DNA from: Nectonema munidae
Taxonomy: Eukaryota > Nematomorpha > Nectonematoida > Nectonematidae
Reading direction: 5' to 3'
DNA: 64,000 bases
Assembly (NCBI GenBank): GCA_030549495.1
Contig: JAUIRK010000014.1
Span: 1-64,000, forward strand
Made by a program: the position numbers and the translations under genes. How positions within the stretch are numbered: the first letter of the stretch is position 1; every line of letters starts with the position of its first letter. This document shows, piece by piece, positions 34,026 through 45,013 of the stretch. The notes beneath the pieces were generated by a model, which was not told where the DNA came from, searched no databases, and was given only the letters and a program-made list of their open reading frames with translations.

Positions 34026-35014
34026 TATAGTAAAATAAAATTTTTAAATATATTTTGTAACCTGGAAACTAATTAAAAAGGGACGTGTGATCAAAAGAAA
34101 TCATTTTAAAAAAGAAGTATGAATCTGAATAAAATCGAGAATCTACAATATTTCAATGAAGGAAGTGGTGTAGTGATCTAACATTGGGTGCTTCAAAAAA
34201 GATTTTGATCGTGAAAAAGAGGCTTTTCTTCTGCTAATCAGCTAAGACTACAATGATCATTAACTAAGATGGGTAGTAAATCTAAAAATTTTGAAAAGGT
34301 CAGAGTTAACAAAAATGACAGACATGCCAATATGTAAAGGTTTAGATTTTAAATTAAAATTGAATTTGCCAATAATTTTGCTTTTGAGCGAAAGAGAGAG
34401 TATTTTTAGATGAAGAAGGTGTCAAACTTTTTGTAATTGAACAATGAACATCACGAAAGATTTTATTAGAAAAAAAATTTTGAACTGGGATTGCTTGACA
34501 AATATTCAGGCTGAATATCTCTTTATATCACCTGATAATAAAATACAAGATACTGATAAAAAAAAGCCTAAGATTATCAAGAAAATTCTTTAATCAGAGT
34601 GCTTTGAACCCGGATATAATCTGTTCAAAATAAATCCTTAAAAAAGTTTTTTCGAACACAGATTAAAAGAAGAGTTACCAAGAAAGGATCATCATAGAAT
34701 GAATAGCAAAATTAAATATTGTATAAAGTATAGAAGAAATGACGTAGAGACTAAAAGTTGATAAAGAATTTGTAGCCAAAACGATGAAGATTTTATTGAG
34801 ATATCTAATTTTCTGACAAATGAAATATGTTGATGAAAATAATTAGCAGAGGAATACTGTAAGTAGAATTAATTTTGAAGTTTATATATTTGGCATTGAT
34901 TGATAGGGCTAATCAATTTTTAACACGCTTAATTTATTTTCATAAAAAATGACCACTAAATTGGGTATACTTATTATGGTATATATCAGAGCCAAGCGGA
35001 GACGCCGAACTTCC
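34026..35014. other. no gene seen
   Basis: AT-rich. A single unit related to the intron-6 repeat (TTTCATAAAAAATGACCAC then GGGTATAC) lies near 34890-34975. Confidence 0.5.
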
Positions 35015-35365
35015 TCGTTCCTACGGGGAAGGTTTTAACCCCGTTATCGGAGAATTGATAGAAAATTTGATCGTCCATATTCTGCAAATATATACATTAT
35101 TTTACATTATTTACTTTTCAGCATGATTTCAAAAATATGAAATAATATTGAAAAAGTGTTTGGGTTCGGTTCCATGAAATCTCCTATGAAATTGGAATGT
35201 ATTTCGTATAATACGGCCTCACTAATCGATGCGTCCCTGTACTTTTCTATGGAAATCGCCATTTTTCCACTATTCAGAGCGTCGTCAAAAAAAAAATCGC
35301 GGTTCGTTTCAGCTTCTTTTCCTCTTCCTGATTCTTCTTTCTTCAAAATGGCCTCTCCTTTTCAT
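35015..35365. repeat. dispersed repeat, copy 2 (block A)
   Basis: Matches 3045-3385 and the duplicate at 62246-62596. The minus strand is open for 79 codons here (KKEESGRGKEAETNRDFFF ...), but the equivalent frame has a stop at 3.2 kb. It may be a decayed first exon of a mobile element; the function is unknown. Confidence 0.75.
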
Positions 35366-35689
35366 CTGATCTAAATTTCTTGATTATTCTTATGCTAGTC
35401 TTATAAGGCTTTCCAAATAAGTTTTAAAAAAATTACAAAATACTTTCTATCTATATATTTTCAGAATTATATCTTAATAAAATAATACCGGCAAGTCACT
35501 CTCATTCAGAAGGATTGATAAGTTCCGCTTCAAACATTGTAAACAGTAAACGAAGTATCGTGAATCCAGATAAAGTTGAAGAGTTTATTTTTGTTGGGCA
35601 AAATAATAAATCATTTAAAAATTTGCTTAAATAAAAATGTTTATTTCGTCTTTTGTTTCATGAAATTCTTTTATATTTGATCATTGGGA

Positions 35690-36200
35690 AAATTGTTCCC
35701 AAACCCACCCGTTCCCCGCGAAGAGAGAATCTCCAAGAGCGACCTAAAAATTCACTCCTCGCTGTGCTCTGGTGTATATGTGTAAAATACTTTTATAAGT
35801 ATTCCAATAAAAATGTTAATTTTTACATGAGTTGTGATATATAAATCAATTTTTTGACAGATTTGATTGAATGTCATAAAAAATAAACATCACAGCTAAC
35901 TTGAAAATGGGTATATATGTATAAAAACTATTTATAGGAATAAAAATTTTAGTTTTGAGATGGGTTGTCATATTTAAATCACTTTTTGACAGGTTTGACT
36001 GATTTTCATTAAAAAATAGGAAAACCTCAATATTCAGCATTCATAGATAAAAATAGACTTCACCAATGAATTCAGCATAGCTGAAATATATATGTAACAT
36101 TAAAAATAATAAAAACTTAATCTGAGAAAAAGAGAGGGGGCATTTTCCGATCCGTAGCACTTGAGCGGACAAATTTTGCCCGGCACTAATATGGTTACGT
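35690..36200. repeat. dispersed repeat with ~140-bp internal units (block A)
   Basis: A GC-rich start (CCACCCGTTCCCCGCGAAGA), two tandem units with TTTTTTGACAGATTTGATTG / TTTTTGACAGGTTTGACTG, then AGAGAGGGGGCATTTTCC and TTGAGCGGACAAATTTTGCC. Same family as Arp2 intron 6 (7430-7840). Confidence 0.7.
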
Positions 36201-36376
36201 TTTATTTTAAGAGATTTTTCTAGATGCTGGTCATATAAATCTAACCGCAAAGATAAAAAATCCAGGCTCCATCAACTTCCATTTATTCTGAAAATTCCTA
36301 ACACTTACTATTTAAAATGTTTACCATATTCTTCTGTTACACAGCCGATAATTTTCATAAGTAATTACACTTTTTC

Positions 36377-36458
36377 GGCAGATGGCATAGTGGTAGGAGC
36401 ATGGGGCCTCGATAAAGATGGTTCCGGTTCGATTCCTGATCGTGACTGCCATCTGTCC
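36377..36458 (+). mobile_element. tRNA-like Pol III promoter element / SINE head (block A)
   Basis: The A box TGGCATAGTGG (36383-36393) and a perfect B box GGTTCGATTCC (36426-36436) are present. The ends GGCAGATGGCA and TGCCATCTGTCC are complementary over about 11 bp, longer than a tRNA acceptor stem and not followed by a normal acceptor/T-arm junction. It is therefore not a plain tRNA gene. The 100 bp downstream may be a SINE body. Unusually, the same unit is bounded by its own inverted repeat. Confidence 0.6.
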
Positions 36459-36769
36459 AGCTATAATAGATTATTCTTCCCTTGGATGCGATACCGACAA
36501 CTAAGAAAAATCATTACACTGAAAGTCCATTTTCGAAACTCAAATTCCATTTTATGAGAGGCTTGTAAAAAACATGACTAAGCTTTTAGATTACCATAAT
36601 ATAAAGCAATTCACGATTATGGCCTAATCTTGGTTCCTTAAAATTTTTAAAAAGAAACCTAAATCTCCCATGTTTTTATACTTTCCTATAAAAATAAATC
36701 ATTGCTCGTGAAAAGCAATTCAGTGTAGTTGCCAGAAGCGATTTCAATTTAAATGTGTGGAAGACAGAT

Positions 36770-37292
36770 TGTTTTTTTCTTTCATATATTAATGTCATTT
36801 CTCTATTTAACTATTTGTGCACAAATCGACGATAAAAACATTTTCGAATAACATGGAAATGTTTGCTTTTCCCGGTGACTTGTTTTAATTAACTTCTTCT
36901 TTCTGTATATGTGAGAAAGCATGTCTTGATGCTACACTGTTCCTTCATCCATCGGTTGGATAAACAATGTCAAAGTCTTTAGGGTAGGTGTGTCAAACTC
37001 AAATCAATAGCGGGTCGGATTTTGAATATTTTCAACTTAATGTTCAAAGGACTAACACCCTCACAAATAAAATCAACAACTGAATAAATTATTATTTAAA
37101 AAGCCTTAAAACAGTTTGAATGAAGCTTTGTCATTAAAAAGAATGAATTTCACTAAATTTGACATATATTTTTTACCCGATGATAAAAAAGTGACAATTA
37201 TTTAATAATTTCAAATTTTGTCGCTGCATAAAGTTTTGAGCAAACTCTCGAGCATAATTTGTTCAAAATAAATCATTGAAAAAGATCTAGAT
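36770..37292. other. no gene seen
   Basis: AT-rich. GTGTGTCAAACTCAAATC followed by AATAGCGGGTCGGATTTTG near 36990 resembles a hAT-element end, but no partner was found. Confidence 0.4.
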
Positions 37293-38269
37293 CAGGCGCG
37301 CACATCTGAAGGAGAGAAAAAGCCTATCGAATAAAATTTTAAATCTTGGATAAACTTTAAAAAAAATATGGATAACTTTCCATATTACTTTTCTTGTTTT
37401 AAGGTTAAATCTTAGAAAGAATATTTAAAATATTTTTTTCAAATTTCTACTTCATTGATATAATAATGCAAATTTGAGCCATATTTGATCAGGAGTAATG
37501 TAGACAGTAATTTGAACAAGAGATATTTTTCATAGCAATAACTATATTAGAAAGTATTCTCTATAATTTAAAGCTTAAAAGGTTTCGCCCTATTGATTTC
37601 TGTAACTGAAGGAATAAAATTAATGTACTAGAAGACACACGTTAGGAAAAATGCCCTTATTAATAATTTAAACAATCACGTATTGTATTCCCGAAATCAA
37701 ATATATATAGCATCATTATTCTTAGATATTCGTTTTATTATCAAGATTGCTTTAAATATTTGTCAATGTTTTCACACGTTCCTTAAAATTTTTAATAAAA
37801 CTTAGTACAAATAATTTCATTTTCACGTAATTTATACCTTATAACCTAGGGAATGGAATAGCTAATTTATATAAATGGTTAGTAGCAAATTTTCTACGAA
37901 AAATTTTAAACCTTCAATTACTATTTAAAGGGGCCACATTTAAATTCACGGCTTCATAACTGTCAATTCATAGACCCAAGTCCAAAATATATTTTCAAAC
38001 AATCTTACTTATGTGTAGGTAGAATATGAAGATTATATAAGATTATTCTTTGTTTTTCTGTGTTACTAATCTAGCTTGGTAACATTTCGTTGCTAAAACC
38101 TAACCAATTAAATATGAACCAGGCTTTTTGACAATTAGTGAGATGAGAGGCTGAGAAAAATCTTTTAGCCCCTAATCACTATTGTACGGATAGCTGGTTG
38201 TCGGATAAAAAAGAACTGTATTACCAATGAGTTTTCTAATATAACCCTTTCCATACAGGCCTTAGAAGA

Positions 38270-38435
38270 TCAAGACATTTTTAACCTTCAAACATCAAAT
38301 ACAGAATAGGCTCAATCAAGAATTCTGTTCGCTAAAGATTTACAAGAGAGATGATTTTTAGAGTCATGGTATAAAACCTTCACTTGGTTAGAGTATAGGA
38401 TATCTAGCGATAGAAAGCGCAATTGTGACCATCGG
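38270..38435 (+). pseudogene. hAT transposase N-terminal TTF-type finger fragment
   Basis: ESWYKTFTWLEYRISSD near 38362-38412 matches the WY..F.WLEYS...D signature at the start of TTF-type zinc fingers in ZMYM-like hAT transposases. The cysteines that follow are mostly lost, and there are stops. Only about 50 residues are recognisable. Confidence 0.5.
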
Positions 38436-38949
38436 TTTCAATAACTAATAAAACGCAATAAAGAAGGATAAAGGCTTAATTACATCCGATGAATGATTTG
38501 GTTCTTGTTGAGTTAGAACATTGGCTCTCACTTCACACAGTCGGTAGAAATTTTTGCAGTCTCTTTATAATTTTTTAATAGTTCAGTGTTTAAAACCGGA
38601 AATCACTAATTCGGACCTTGGATTATTCTGAAAATCTTTTGAAAAATTATTGAATGATTGATAAAATTAACAGCTGAGCTTCTCGAAGGTTTACAAAATT
38701 AAAGTTTCATAAATGAGGAAGAACTATGAATCTTTATATCTTGCAAGAAAAACTAATTAGAGAAAAACCAAAGCACCTAAAACAATAAGTTTAAAAAGAA
38801 TGATAAAATTCAGCAAGTAGAAACAGTATATCTGAAAATTAACTTACAAATCCTAATGTGCAATAACTCTTTTGTAATACTTTTAGTAAATAGACATATG
38901 ACATTGAATTTTAGCTCGAGTCAAGTTTATAGGGAGAGAAATAAGAATC

Positions 38950-39019
38950 AATAAACCGGAAAAATGACTAATTCGGAAAGGCCGAATCCCAAGCATTCCG
39001 AATTAGTGATAGTCGACTG
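38950..39019 (-). mobile_element. pogo/Tigger-type terminal inverted repeat
   Basis: From 39019 on the minus strand: CAGTCGACTATCACTAATTC then GGAATGCTTGGG and GGCCTTTCCGAATTAG, preceded by TA. This is the common pogo/Tigger terminus (CAGTCGACTCTCGCTAATTCG type). A related direct word, CCGGAAATCACTAATTCGGA, lies at 38598, so the element may span about 38.6-39.02 kb. Confidence 0.55.
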
Positions 39020-39059
39020 TACTAAATATATGTTTAAAAATGAGGTTCAGTAAAAATAA

Positions 39060-39600
39060 TAGGAATATACGAAAATGGACATGAGAATATTTTACATGCT
39101 GTCTCGTTTGCTTTCTGAAATTGGTAGATTTCTTTTCATGGTATCGCTTCAAAACTTTTCCTTTGGAAACTCACGTTTCAGTGCAGCAAGAGTTTTTCAA
39201 ATTCGCAATCATATTCTTTGCATAACTCAGAAAACAAACAAGAGATGAAGACATTTGTAGTAATGGAATACACTGTCATTGCAATGGATACCTATTAAAC
39301 CAGAAGAATTTTGCTTAACCAGAGTCTGAAAACTAGAACGACAAGGAATTTCCAGATGGGGTCAGTACACACTCCAAATGCATGCTTCGGCTTAATATCA
39401 GGTGCTGTAAAAAGTAGTCCATCTTGTCAAGTATTTCTCTTGCTATTGTTTTACTGCTAAGAGTTTCGCAAAACAAATTTGTCTACCAGGTGCTTCTCAA
39501 AGACAGATGTACGTAAACGTAAGGCTGAGCTAAGGTTGTAGCATCCGTGGTTTTATCAAGCTGAATTGCAAAAAAGTTGTGATTACAAATAGATTTTGAT
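39060..39600 (-). pseudogene. ZBED/SCAND3-type hAT transposase fragment
   Basis: On the minus strand FFAIQLDKTTDATTLAQPYV (near 39570-39510) matches the catalytic-core start of this group (QLDESTDVANLAQLLVYVR). It is followed by CETLSSKTIAREIL and by a segment like VCTDGAPAMLG, the second catalytic region, in a shifted frame near 39380. The frame is broken and the N- and C-terminal parts are missing. Confidence 0.7.
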
Positions 39601-40021
39601 TTTTTAACTTGATTTTGAGAAATTTCTGCTTTTAGTAAAGTTTACTTACCTCTCTCCTTTTTTACTTTTTAAAATATTCGAGAAAATCAGGAGTGCTTTA
39701 TCAAAATCTTAATTTTGTTTTTCATTTGATTACTTCACATATTTTTGACAAGAGTTATTTTTTAGAAACTTTATAGAAGGCTTTCAAACCACACTTAATA
39801 TTTTGCAAAAACATTTCTATGTTATGAAACTTGGATTTGTATACGATCGTTCAACATGACATTTAAAATAGTAATAGCTTTCTTTACTGAACCCAAGTGC
39901 CTTTTTAACTTCTTAAAAAAAAAAGCTTTTTTTTTTAGTTTTTTTTAACTTCACAACTCAAAAGACAGCTCTTCCGCACCAAATGAACAATTACTACTCA
40001 AAAATAAAATACTAAATAAAA

Positions 40022-41069
40022 AAAGTAAATTTTAATAGAAAATTTATTGTTCGATTGAATGGATTATGCTCATCAACTTCAGAAATAATAAGTGGAATCC
40101 CTCAAGGTTCTGTATTGGGACCTGTATTTTTCTCTATGTTTATAAATGATATTTGTGATGATCTAAAATCAAATATAAAAATTTATGCTGATGATATAAA
40201 ATTATTCAAGGGTTCAAAGGGTGAAGGTACGAAGAATATACAGAATGATCTATACAAAATATATAGATGGAGTAAAGAATGGGATATGCAGTTGAATATA
40301 AATAAGTGCTATCACCTTCAAATTGGAAAAAAAGAGGATGCCAGTTTTTATATAGGCGGAACTAAGCTAAACCAAGTTGAAAAGCATAATGATCTAGGAT
40401 TAATCGTTGATTCAAAGTTTTGTTTCTCTGATCATGTATTGCACGTTGTCAAGAAAGCCTTCACTATTCTACACATGTTGAACAATACCATCATCTTATC
40501 TGAAATCGAAATTTCTCTGTATTTATACAAATCTTTAGTCAGACCTGTTCTGGAATACGCAAATGTAATTTTTGGAAGTTCATCAATTATCAACATCAGA
40601 AAAATAGAAAAGGTTCAAAAAGTATTCACAAAGCACTTGAAAGGAATGCAAAATTTATGTTATATTGAAAGACTTCAAAAGATTGACCTGCCTTCTTTAT
40701 ATTATCGAAGCCTGAGAAATGAAATGATATCAATATTTAATATCGTAAAAGGAAATATGAAGATTGATGAGAAAGTTTTGCCTGAATATTCGAAGAGAAT
40801 TTCCAGATCACACTTGCTGAAGTTTGCACCTGAATCCTTTCAAAGTAAGTATAGAAGCAGATACTTAATCCAAAGAGCATACAATCACTGGAATGGCTTA
40901 CCTAATGAAGTTGTTAACTCAATTACTGTGAAAGAATTTGAAAAAAAACTCGATGAATTTTGGAAAGACAAAAGATTTGCCGTTCCTTGAAAAATACGCT
41001 ATATTTGATGCAATTCTCATAGGCTGCTAGCCTCTTTAAATTGCTTAATAAACTTATGTTATGTTATGT
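40022..41069 (+). mobile_element. CR1/L2-like LINE, 5'-truncated, intact 3' half of RT
   Basis: A single open frame runs from upstream of a TTG at 40055 to 40990 (311 codons plus leader KFIVRLNGLCSSTSE). It holds the RT motifs ISGIPQGSVLGPVFFSMFIN, the catalytic box IYADDIKLF, the NINKCYHLQIGK and NDLGLIVDSKFCFSDHV region, and the C-terminal segment LYKSLVRPVLEYA. After the stop comes a short 3' UTR and a (TTATG)n tail (41053-41069). The open frame suggests recent insertion. The RT fingers and endonuclease are absent (5' truncation). It lies inside the composite hAT. Confidence 0.92.
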
Positions 41070-41221
41070 AAATGCAGCAAAACCAAGTTTCAATGATGAG
41101 TTGCCATATTTAATTTTGTAACGCCATTAAAGAAAATGCATATTTACATCTAAATATGCGTGCAATATGTTGCGCAAAGCGATCCAATGTGTGACCCCTC
41201 TCGGTCCCCTTGGAACTGCTT

Positions 41222-41270
41222 TGGAATCTTCTAGGGGACCGCGGACTCCAGTTTAAGAATCAGCGGACTA
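41222..41270 (-). mobile_element. hAT-type terminus
   Basis: Minus strand: CCGCTGATTCTTAAACTGGA then GTCCGCGGTCCCC, the familiar hAT start of the type CAGTGGTTCTCAAACTGGGG then TCCGCGG. It could be the 5' end of the ZBED-type transposase relic to its left. The partner end was not found. Confidence 0.5.
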
Positions 41271-41365
41271 AAAGGTAGTTATGCAATCAGAATTACAAAC
41301 AAGGTAATTTTATTTGATAAAATTGGTGTAGTTATCCGTAATTGTGGTGGGATTGGGCGCCTCTG

Positions 41366-42599
41366 ATCTAGACATCATTAATTTAGACTTTTCAAGTAAT
41401 TTTTAGGTACACTACGTTTAGCAAAGATTCAAACAAACTGCTTCTCCACTAAAAACACATTAAAATTTTTTGGAAATAAGTTAACGTTTTTTTAACTAGA
41501 GAGGTTATCTTTTCAAGATTATAAACATAAAATTAAAGTGTGTATCATGTATGAGCATTGTGTTTTTCTGAGATATGCGCTTTTAACCAAAATTCTTTTC
41601 TTGAATTTGTATTGCACAATTTTCATTATAATTGAAAAGGAGAGGCGTACTTACGATTATTTTCTTTGGAGATGGAGTGAAATTTATTTCAATTTGTATC
41701 ACGCAATAAAAAAACCAGCAATGTATTTGTGTGATGTATCTCGTCTGATTGTTTTTAAAAATTATATTTCAGTTATTTTTGAGTAGTATATATTTCTAAA
41801 ATTAAAAAGAATTTTGAACGCTTCTATTTCAAAACACTAAACAAAGAGTATTAAAAAGAATATAAAAAGAAACCATTTGCAAAATCCAAAAACTAAAATG
41901 TTAAAACTAGGATTAATGTTCGACTTAAAAATATATGCAGTAAAACCTCGGTATAACGAAGTTGACGGAGAACTGTTGCTTAGTTCGTACAAGCGAGTTT
42001 CACTATAACCGAGGAGTGCAATAAAAGAACTGGAATTTTGTTTTTCACTTAGTTTCATTATTTCTTTCAATGAGTTAATAGTTATGGTTGGGGTCCTTAC
42101 AAATGACTACAACTAATTTATGCTCACTTTCGACCGCTGCTCTTTCTTCTCAGTTTTTGGCTAGTTGTCTACTCAACAAAGTTCTCATTTGTCACATTGT
42201 TGACCCGACCCCCTCTCCCTGTTTTAGTTGACCTGATTTGTGAGCGACCCCTAAAGCTAAAAAATACAGTAAAATATATTGAAGATTTATTTTCAAAAAA
42301 AACAGTTTTATTTAAAAAAAAACAACGATGCGTGTTTCTATTAAAGATGAGTTCTTGCATTGTTTGATGAAATTTTTTATTTCCGTCATACAATTAAACA
42401 TTTCCTTTGATTCGTTTTAAGTTTGGAAGAATGTCATTATTTCACAGCAAAGTTCTAGAGCATCAGTTGGGGCGGTGTTGACTCAATATTCACTTCATTA
42501 TCTTCATTGCTGTGTTGTAACAAATTGGCGTCAACTTCAACGTGTTTTCTAAGTCTGATGATGTTCGCAGTCCCAGTTTAGATGCCTTTCGTAGCACAA
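41366..42599. other. no gene; one pogo-like end
   Basis: At 41938 CAGTAAAACCTCGGTATAAC then GAAG is a pogo/Tigger-like terminus. CACTATAACCGAGGAG near 42003 is its inverted inner word. No transposase follows. The rest is AT-rich with chance frames. Confidence 0.45.
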
Positions 42600-42604
42600 A
42601 CGGT

Positions 42605-42712
42605 GTTTTTCACTCGTGTGCGGACAGAATGTCGAAAGACATAGTGTAGAAATACAGAGTGTCGAAAGAAAAAGTGTCGAATGGACAATGTGTCGAACAG
42701 ACAATGATAAAT
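42605..42712. repeat. short GTGTCGAA minisatellite
   Basis: Five imperfect units of about 15-18 bp with the core GTGTCGAA followed by A/T-G-ACA. It is similar in wording to the array at the start of the window. Confidence 0.6.
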
Positions 42713-44431
42713 GGTAAAGACAGGGGGAAGATAAATGATAATGAAAGAGAGAATAAAGTACAATGTATCGAATACCTTACCTGTCATGTTCGCCCTACTA
42801 ATATAGTTCGACCTTCTATTGATAATTTAGCGCCGTGGCATTCTTCTCCTTTTAGCAATAATGATGAAGACGGTAAAAATTTAAAAAACAAACCTGTTTA
42901 ACATGCTCAGGTACACAGTTATTCAAAATGGGAAGCAAAATTTTTCAAACCATTCGTTAAATGATTCTGATGGAACATCTTTTGCTTCCCCACAATCATG
43001 CCGTTTTTTCAAATTTCCAATGCTATCAAAGTTTCCAGTTTAAAAGCTGTTTCAGAACTCACTTTTCTTATTAGTCAGTCCAGTTGAACAAATCTGGCCT
43101 GTTTGCATACAGTTCTTCAAAAAGTGGAAAAAAACTCGATTCGAAGTAATTAGAAGAATCTTTTACATTATTTGATATAAGGTCTCTAACTTTTCTATTT
43201 TTTCGTTAAAAAATATTGCATTGCTTGGGGATAAGGGGCATTTTATCAAAAATAAAATTTACTTTCTTTCGATTTCATTAGCGATTGTTTTGTTCATCAG
43301 AACTTTCATATTTTTCTAATTGTCGTACACATATCATCGTGTTGGATTCAGAATTTTTTTTTATTTTACTTATAAGACTTGCTTCGTCATCACTCCTCAA
43401 GGTAAGATCTTGAGAACAGTTTTTGCGTATACTACTTGCTTATGTAGCAAAAAATTGGTTAAAACCTTCAAAGCGCAGTGTAATATAATACAAATATTAC
43501 AGACGATGGGTTATAGTTATAAGATAAATTTACCACTGAAGCGCTTTGAATCTTCCTAAGGTTACAAATAAATTGTCCAGATTTAAGTTTTATCAAATCA
43601 TAAAAAAAATCAATCTATCAATATTAATCTATGCATTTATTTGCTGATCCATAAGGATCACAATGTTAAAGGTTTTTTGAGAAACTGTTTTTATCATTCT
43701 ATTTTTTTAGGATAAGGAAATTATTGTTTGCATTTGATCAGAAATTTTGTACTTTACACGGCCTGCCATAAAGTTTTTTTTCTCATCATAACTTTTAAGA
43801 CTCCAAATTTGTTGCAGGTTTCTTGGACTGTCTAAAATGTTAGAAGTAGAGTTATAGCACGAGGTTTATGGAAGATTTTGCAAAATTTTCCAAAGTTATT
43901 TAGGGAGTTCTCACATGACAATAACTACCCTTTTTAGAATTTTCATATTTTTTCCAAGGATGCTAGGTATTCAATTAAAGTAAGTTTTTAGCTTCTCCAT
44001 TATTGAGTATATAAGTCACTCTTTTTTTTGAAAGAAGCGTCACTTTTCGAAAAGGCGTAAAAAATTTTTATGGCAATGATGTGGATAAACTTTTCATAAA
44101 AATTATTTCATTTGCTGCCTTTTTTTGAGTGAAAAATAATCCTTGTAGAAAGAAATAGAGTTTCTTGTAAGATGAATCAGATTTCTTCAAGTAGACAAGT
44201 TTACGTGATGTTCCATTCTGATGATTCCATATACCACGAGCCTCTTCAAAAATACTTTATAAATCTTTAATTTCTCTTGAAATGTTTTGTACGTTTTCCA
44301 AAATAAAGAACTGATTTGATTTAAGACCTTTTGAAAAGAATTCACAAACTAAACTCGGGATAATTTTGTTCTAAGAATTTATTAGAAGGTAGATTAAAGT
44401 TATTTTCAAATTCATAATCTACAACTTCATT
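42713..44431. other. no recognised gene
   Basis: AT-rich DNA. Around 44050-44420 the minus strand has protein-like stretches (for example EEARGIWNHQNGTSRKLVYL near 44250) that could be linked to the 193-codon frame just upstream on that strand, but no family is recognised. Confidence 0.35.
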
Positions 44432-45013
44432 TTATTTGGAGCTAGATTGATTATTCAGGAAATAAAGATGCTGGTTAGAAAAGCTCATATCTAGATCTTT
44501 AGAATTGTGATGATAATGTCCTTTCTCAGAATCTTTGGAGTAATCATGGTTTAATTCCTTCTTTATTACTTCTTCATTGTTTTTACCTTTTACAGAAAAT
44601 GAATCTTTGTTATCAACTGATGATACTTTTCGTTTTATTTCAAATAAATAAGCAAAATGATTTGGACTAAGATTATCTGAAATACACAGAAAAGAAGACT
44701 GTGTCCACATGAAAGAAAACACAGAATTATTTTTAGAAATAACATTCCAGGCTAAGCATTTTCGGGTGTGTGTTAACGACAAGAATTGATTAAAAAGAAT
44801 AGGAAGTAGAAAAGAATTAATAGGATTATATATATATTTAAGATCGCTGAAAGCCACCAATAGAACAAAGTGTTTATAATTGACACTTTTGTAATCATAA
44901 AAATCTTCAAATTGACAAATTTCAATCTCGCAAAGCAATAGCATTACATAATAGCTTTCTGTTCCATATAAGCCAAAAGATGAAGTTCCATACATACAAT
45001 TCCCACCCGCCAT
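44432..45013 (-). CDS. 193-residue protein of unknown family
   Basis: The longest intact frame outside recognised transposon genes apart from Arp2. In DNA this AT-rich (about 8% stop codons expected), 193 open codons are very unlikely by chance. It starts MAGGNCMYGTSSFGLYG. The first ~120 residues are hydrophobic/aromatic (ESYYVMLLLCEIEICQFEDF, VLLVAFSDLKYIYNP), and the C-terminal 70 are lysine, serine and histidine rich (GHYHHNSKDLD). No signal peptide or clear transmembrane span is convincing. The GxYG...SYYVMLLLCEI part recalls the end of a PARP-like fold very faintly, which I do not rely on. It could be an exon, an intronless gene or part of an unknown transposon. Confidence 0.45.
   Translation of the reverse strand: MAGGNCMYGTSSFGLYGTESYYVMLLLCEIEICQFEDFYDYKSVNYKHFVLLVAFSDLKYIYNPINSFLLPILFNQFLSLTHTRKCLAWNVISKNNSVFSFMWTQSSFLCISDNLSPNHFAYLFEIKRKVSSVDNKDSFSVKGKNNEEVIKKELNHDYSKDSEKGHYHHNSKDLDMSFSNQHLYFLNNQSSSK

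Larger units (their letters stand above)
28662..36769. repeat. 8.1-kb duplication, copy A
   Basis: Nearly identical to 55869-64000 (to the end of the window). The offset grows from 27207 to 27231 through a few small indels. About 25-35 single-base differences were noticed by eye, so divergence is roughly 0.3-0.4%. The left breakpoint falls within the last bases of the GGTAAAATAAGC inverted repeat, with TTTACCAAT shared at the junction. Confidence 0.95.
37293..41365. mobile_element. composite hAT element with nested insertions
   Basis: The left end is CAGGCGCGCACATCTGAAGG. The right end on the minus strand is CAGAGGCGCCCAATCCCACC. The flanking 8-mers ATCTAGAT (37285-37292) and ATCTAGAC (41366-41373) match at 7 of 8, as for a hAT target duplication. 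Inside are a TTF-finger fragment (+), a pogo-like end, a ZBED-type hAT transposase fragment (-), a CR1-like LINE and another hAT-type terminus near 41270. Several of these must be later insertions. Which coding piece belongs to this element is not settled. Confidence 0.55.

Noticed and set aside
35107-35346. 79-codon antisense frame in the dispersed repeat as a gene
   Set aside because: The equivalent frame at 3.2 kb is stopped and the long open stretch is shared only with its own recent duplicate.
36370-36460. Ordinary tRNA gene
   Set aside because: A and B boxes are good, but the cloverleaf does not close: the pairing ends form an 11-bp stem and the acceptor strand does not follow the T arm directly.
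36990-41270. GTGTGTCAAACTC near 36990 as partner of the hAT end at 41270
   Set aside because: The two termini do not match as inverted repeats, and no shared 8-bp flank was seen.
44432-45013. Assigning the 193-codon frame to PARP-like proteins
   Set aside because: Only a few residues around MLLLCEI resemble the fold; the catalytic signature is absent, so no function is claimed.
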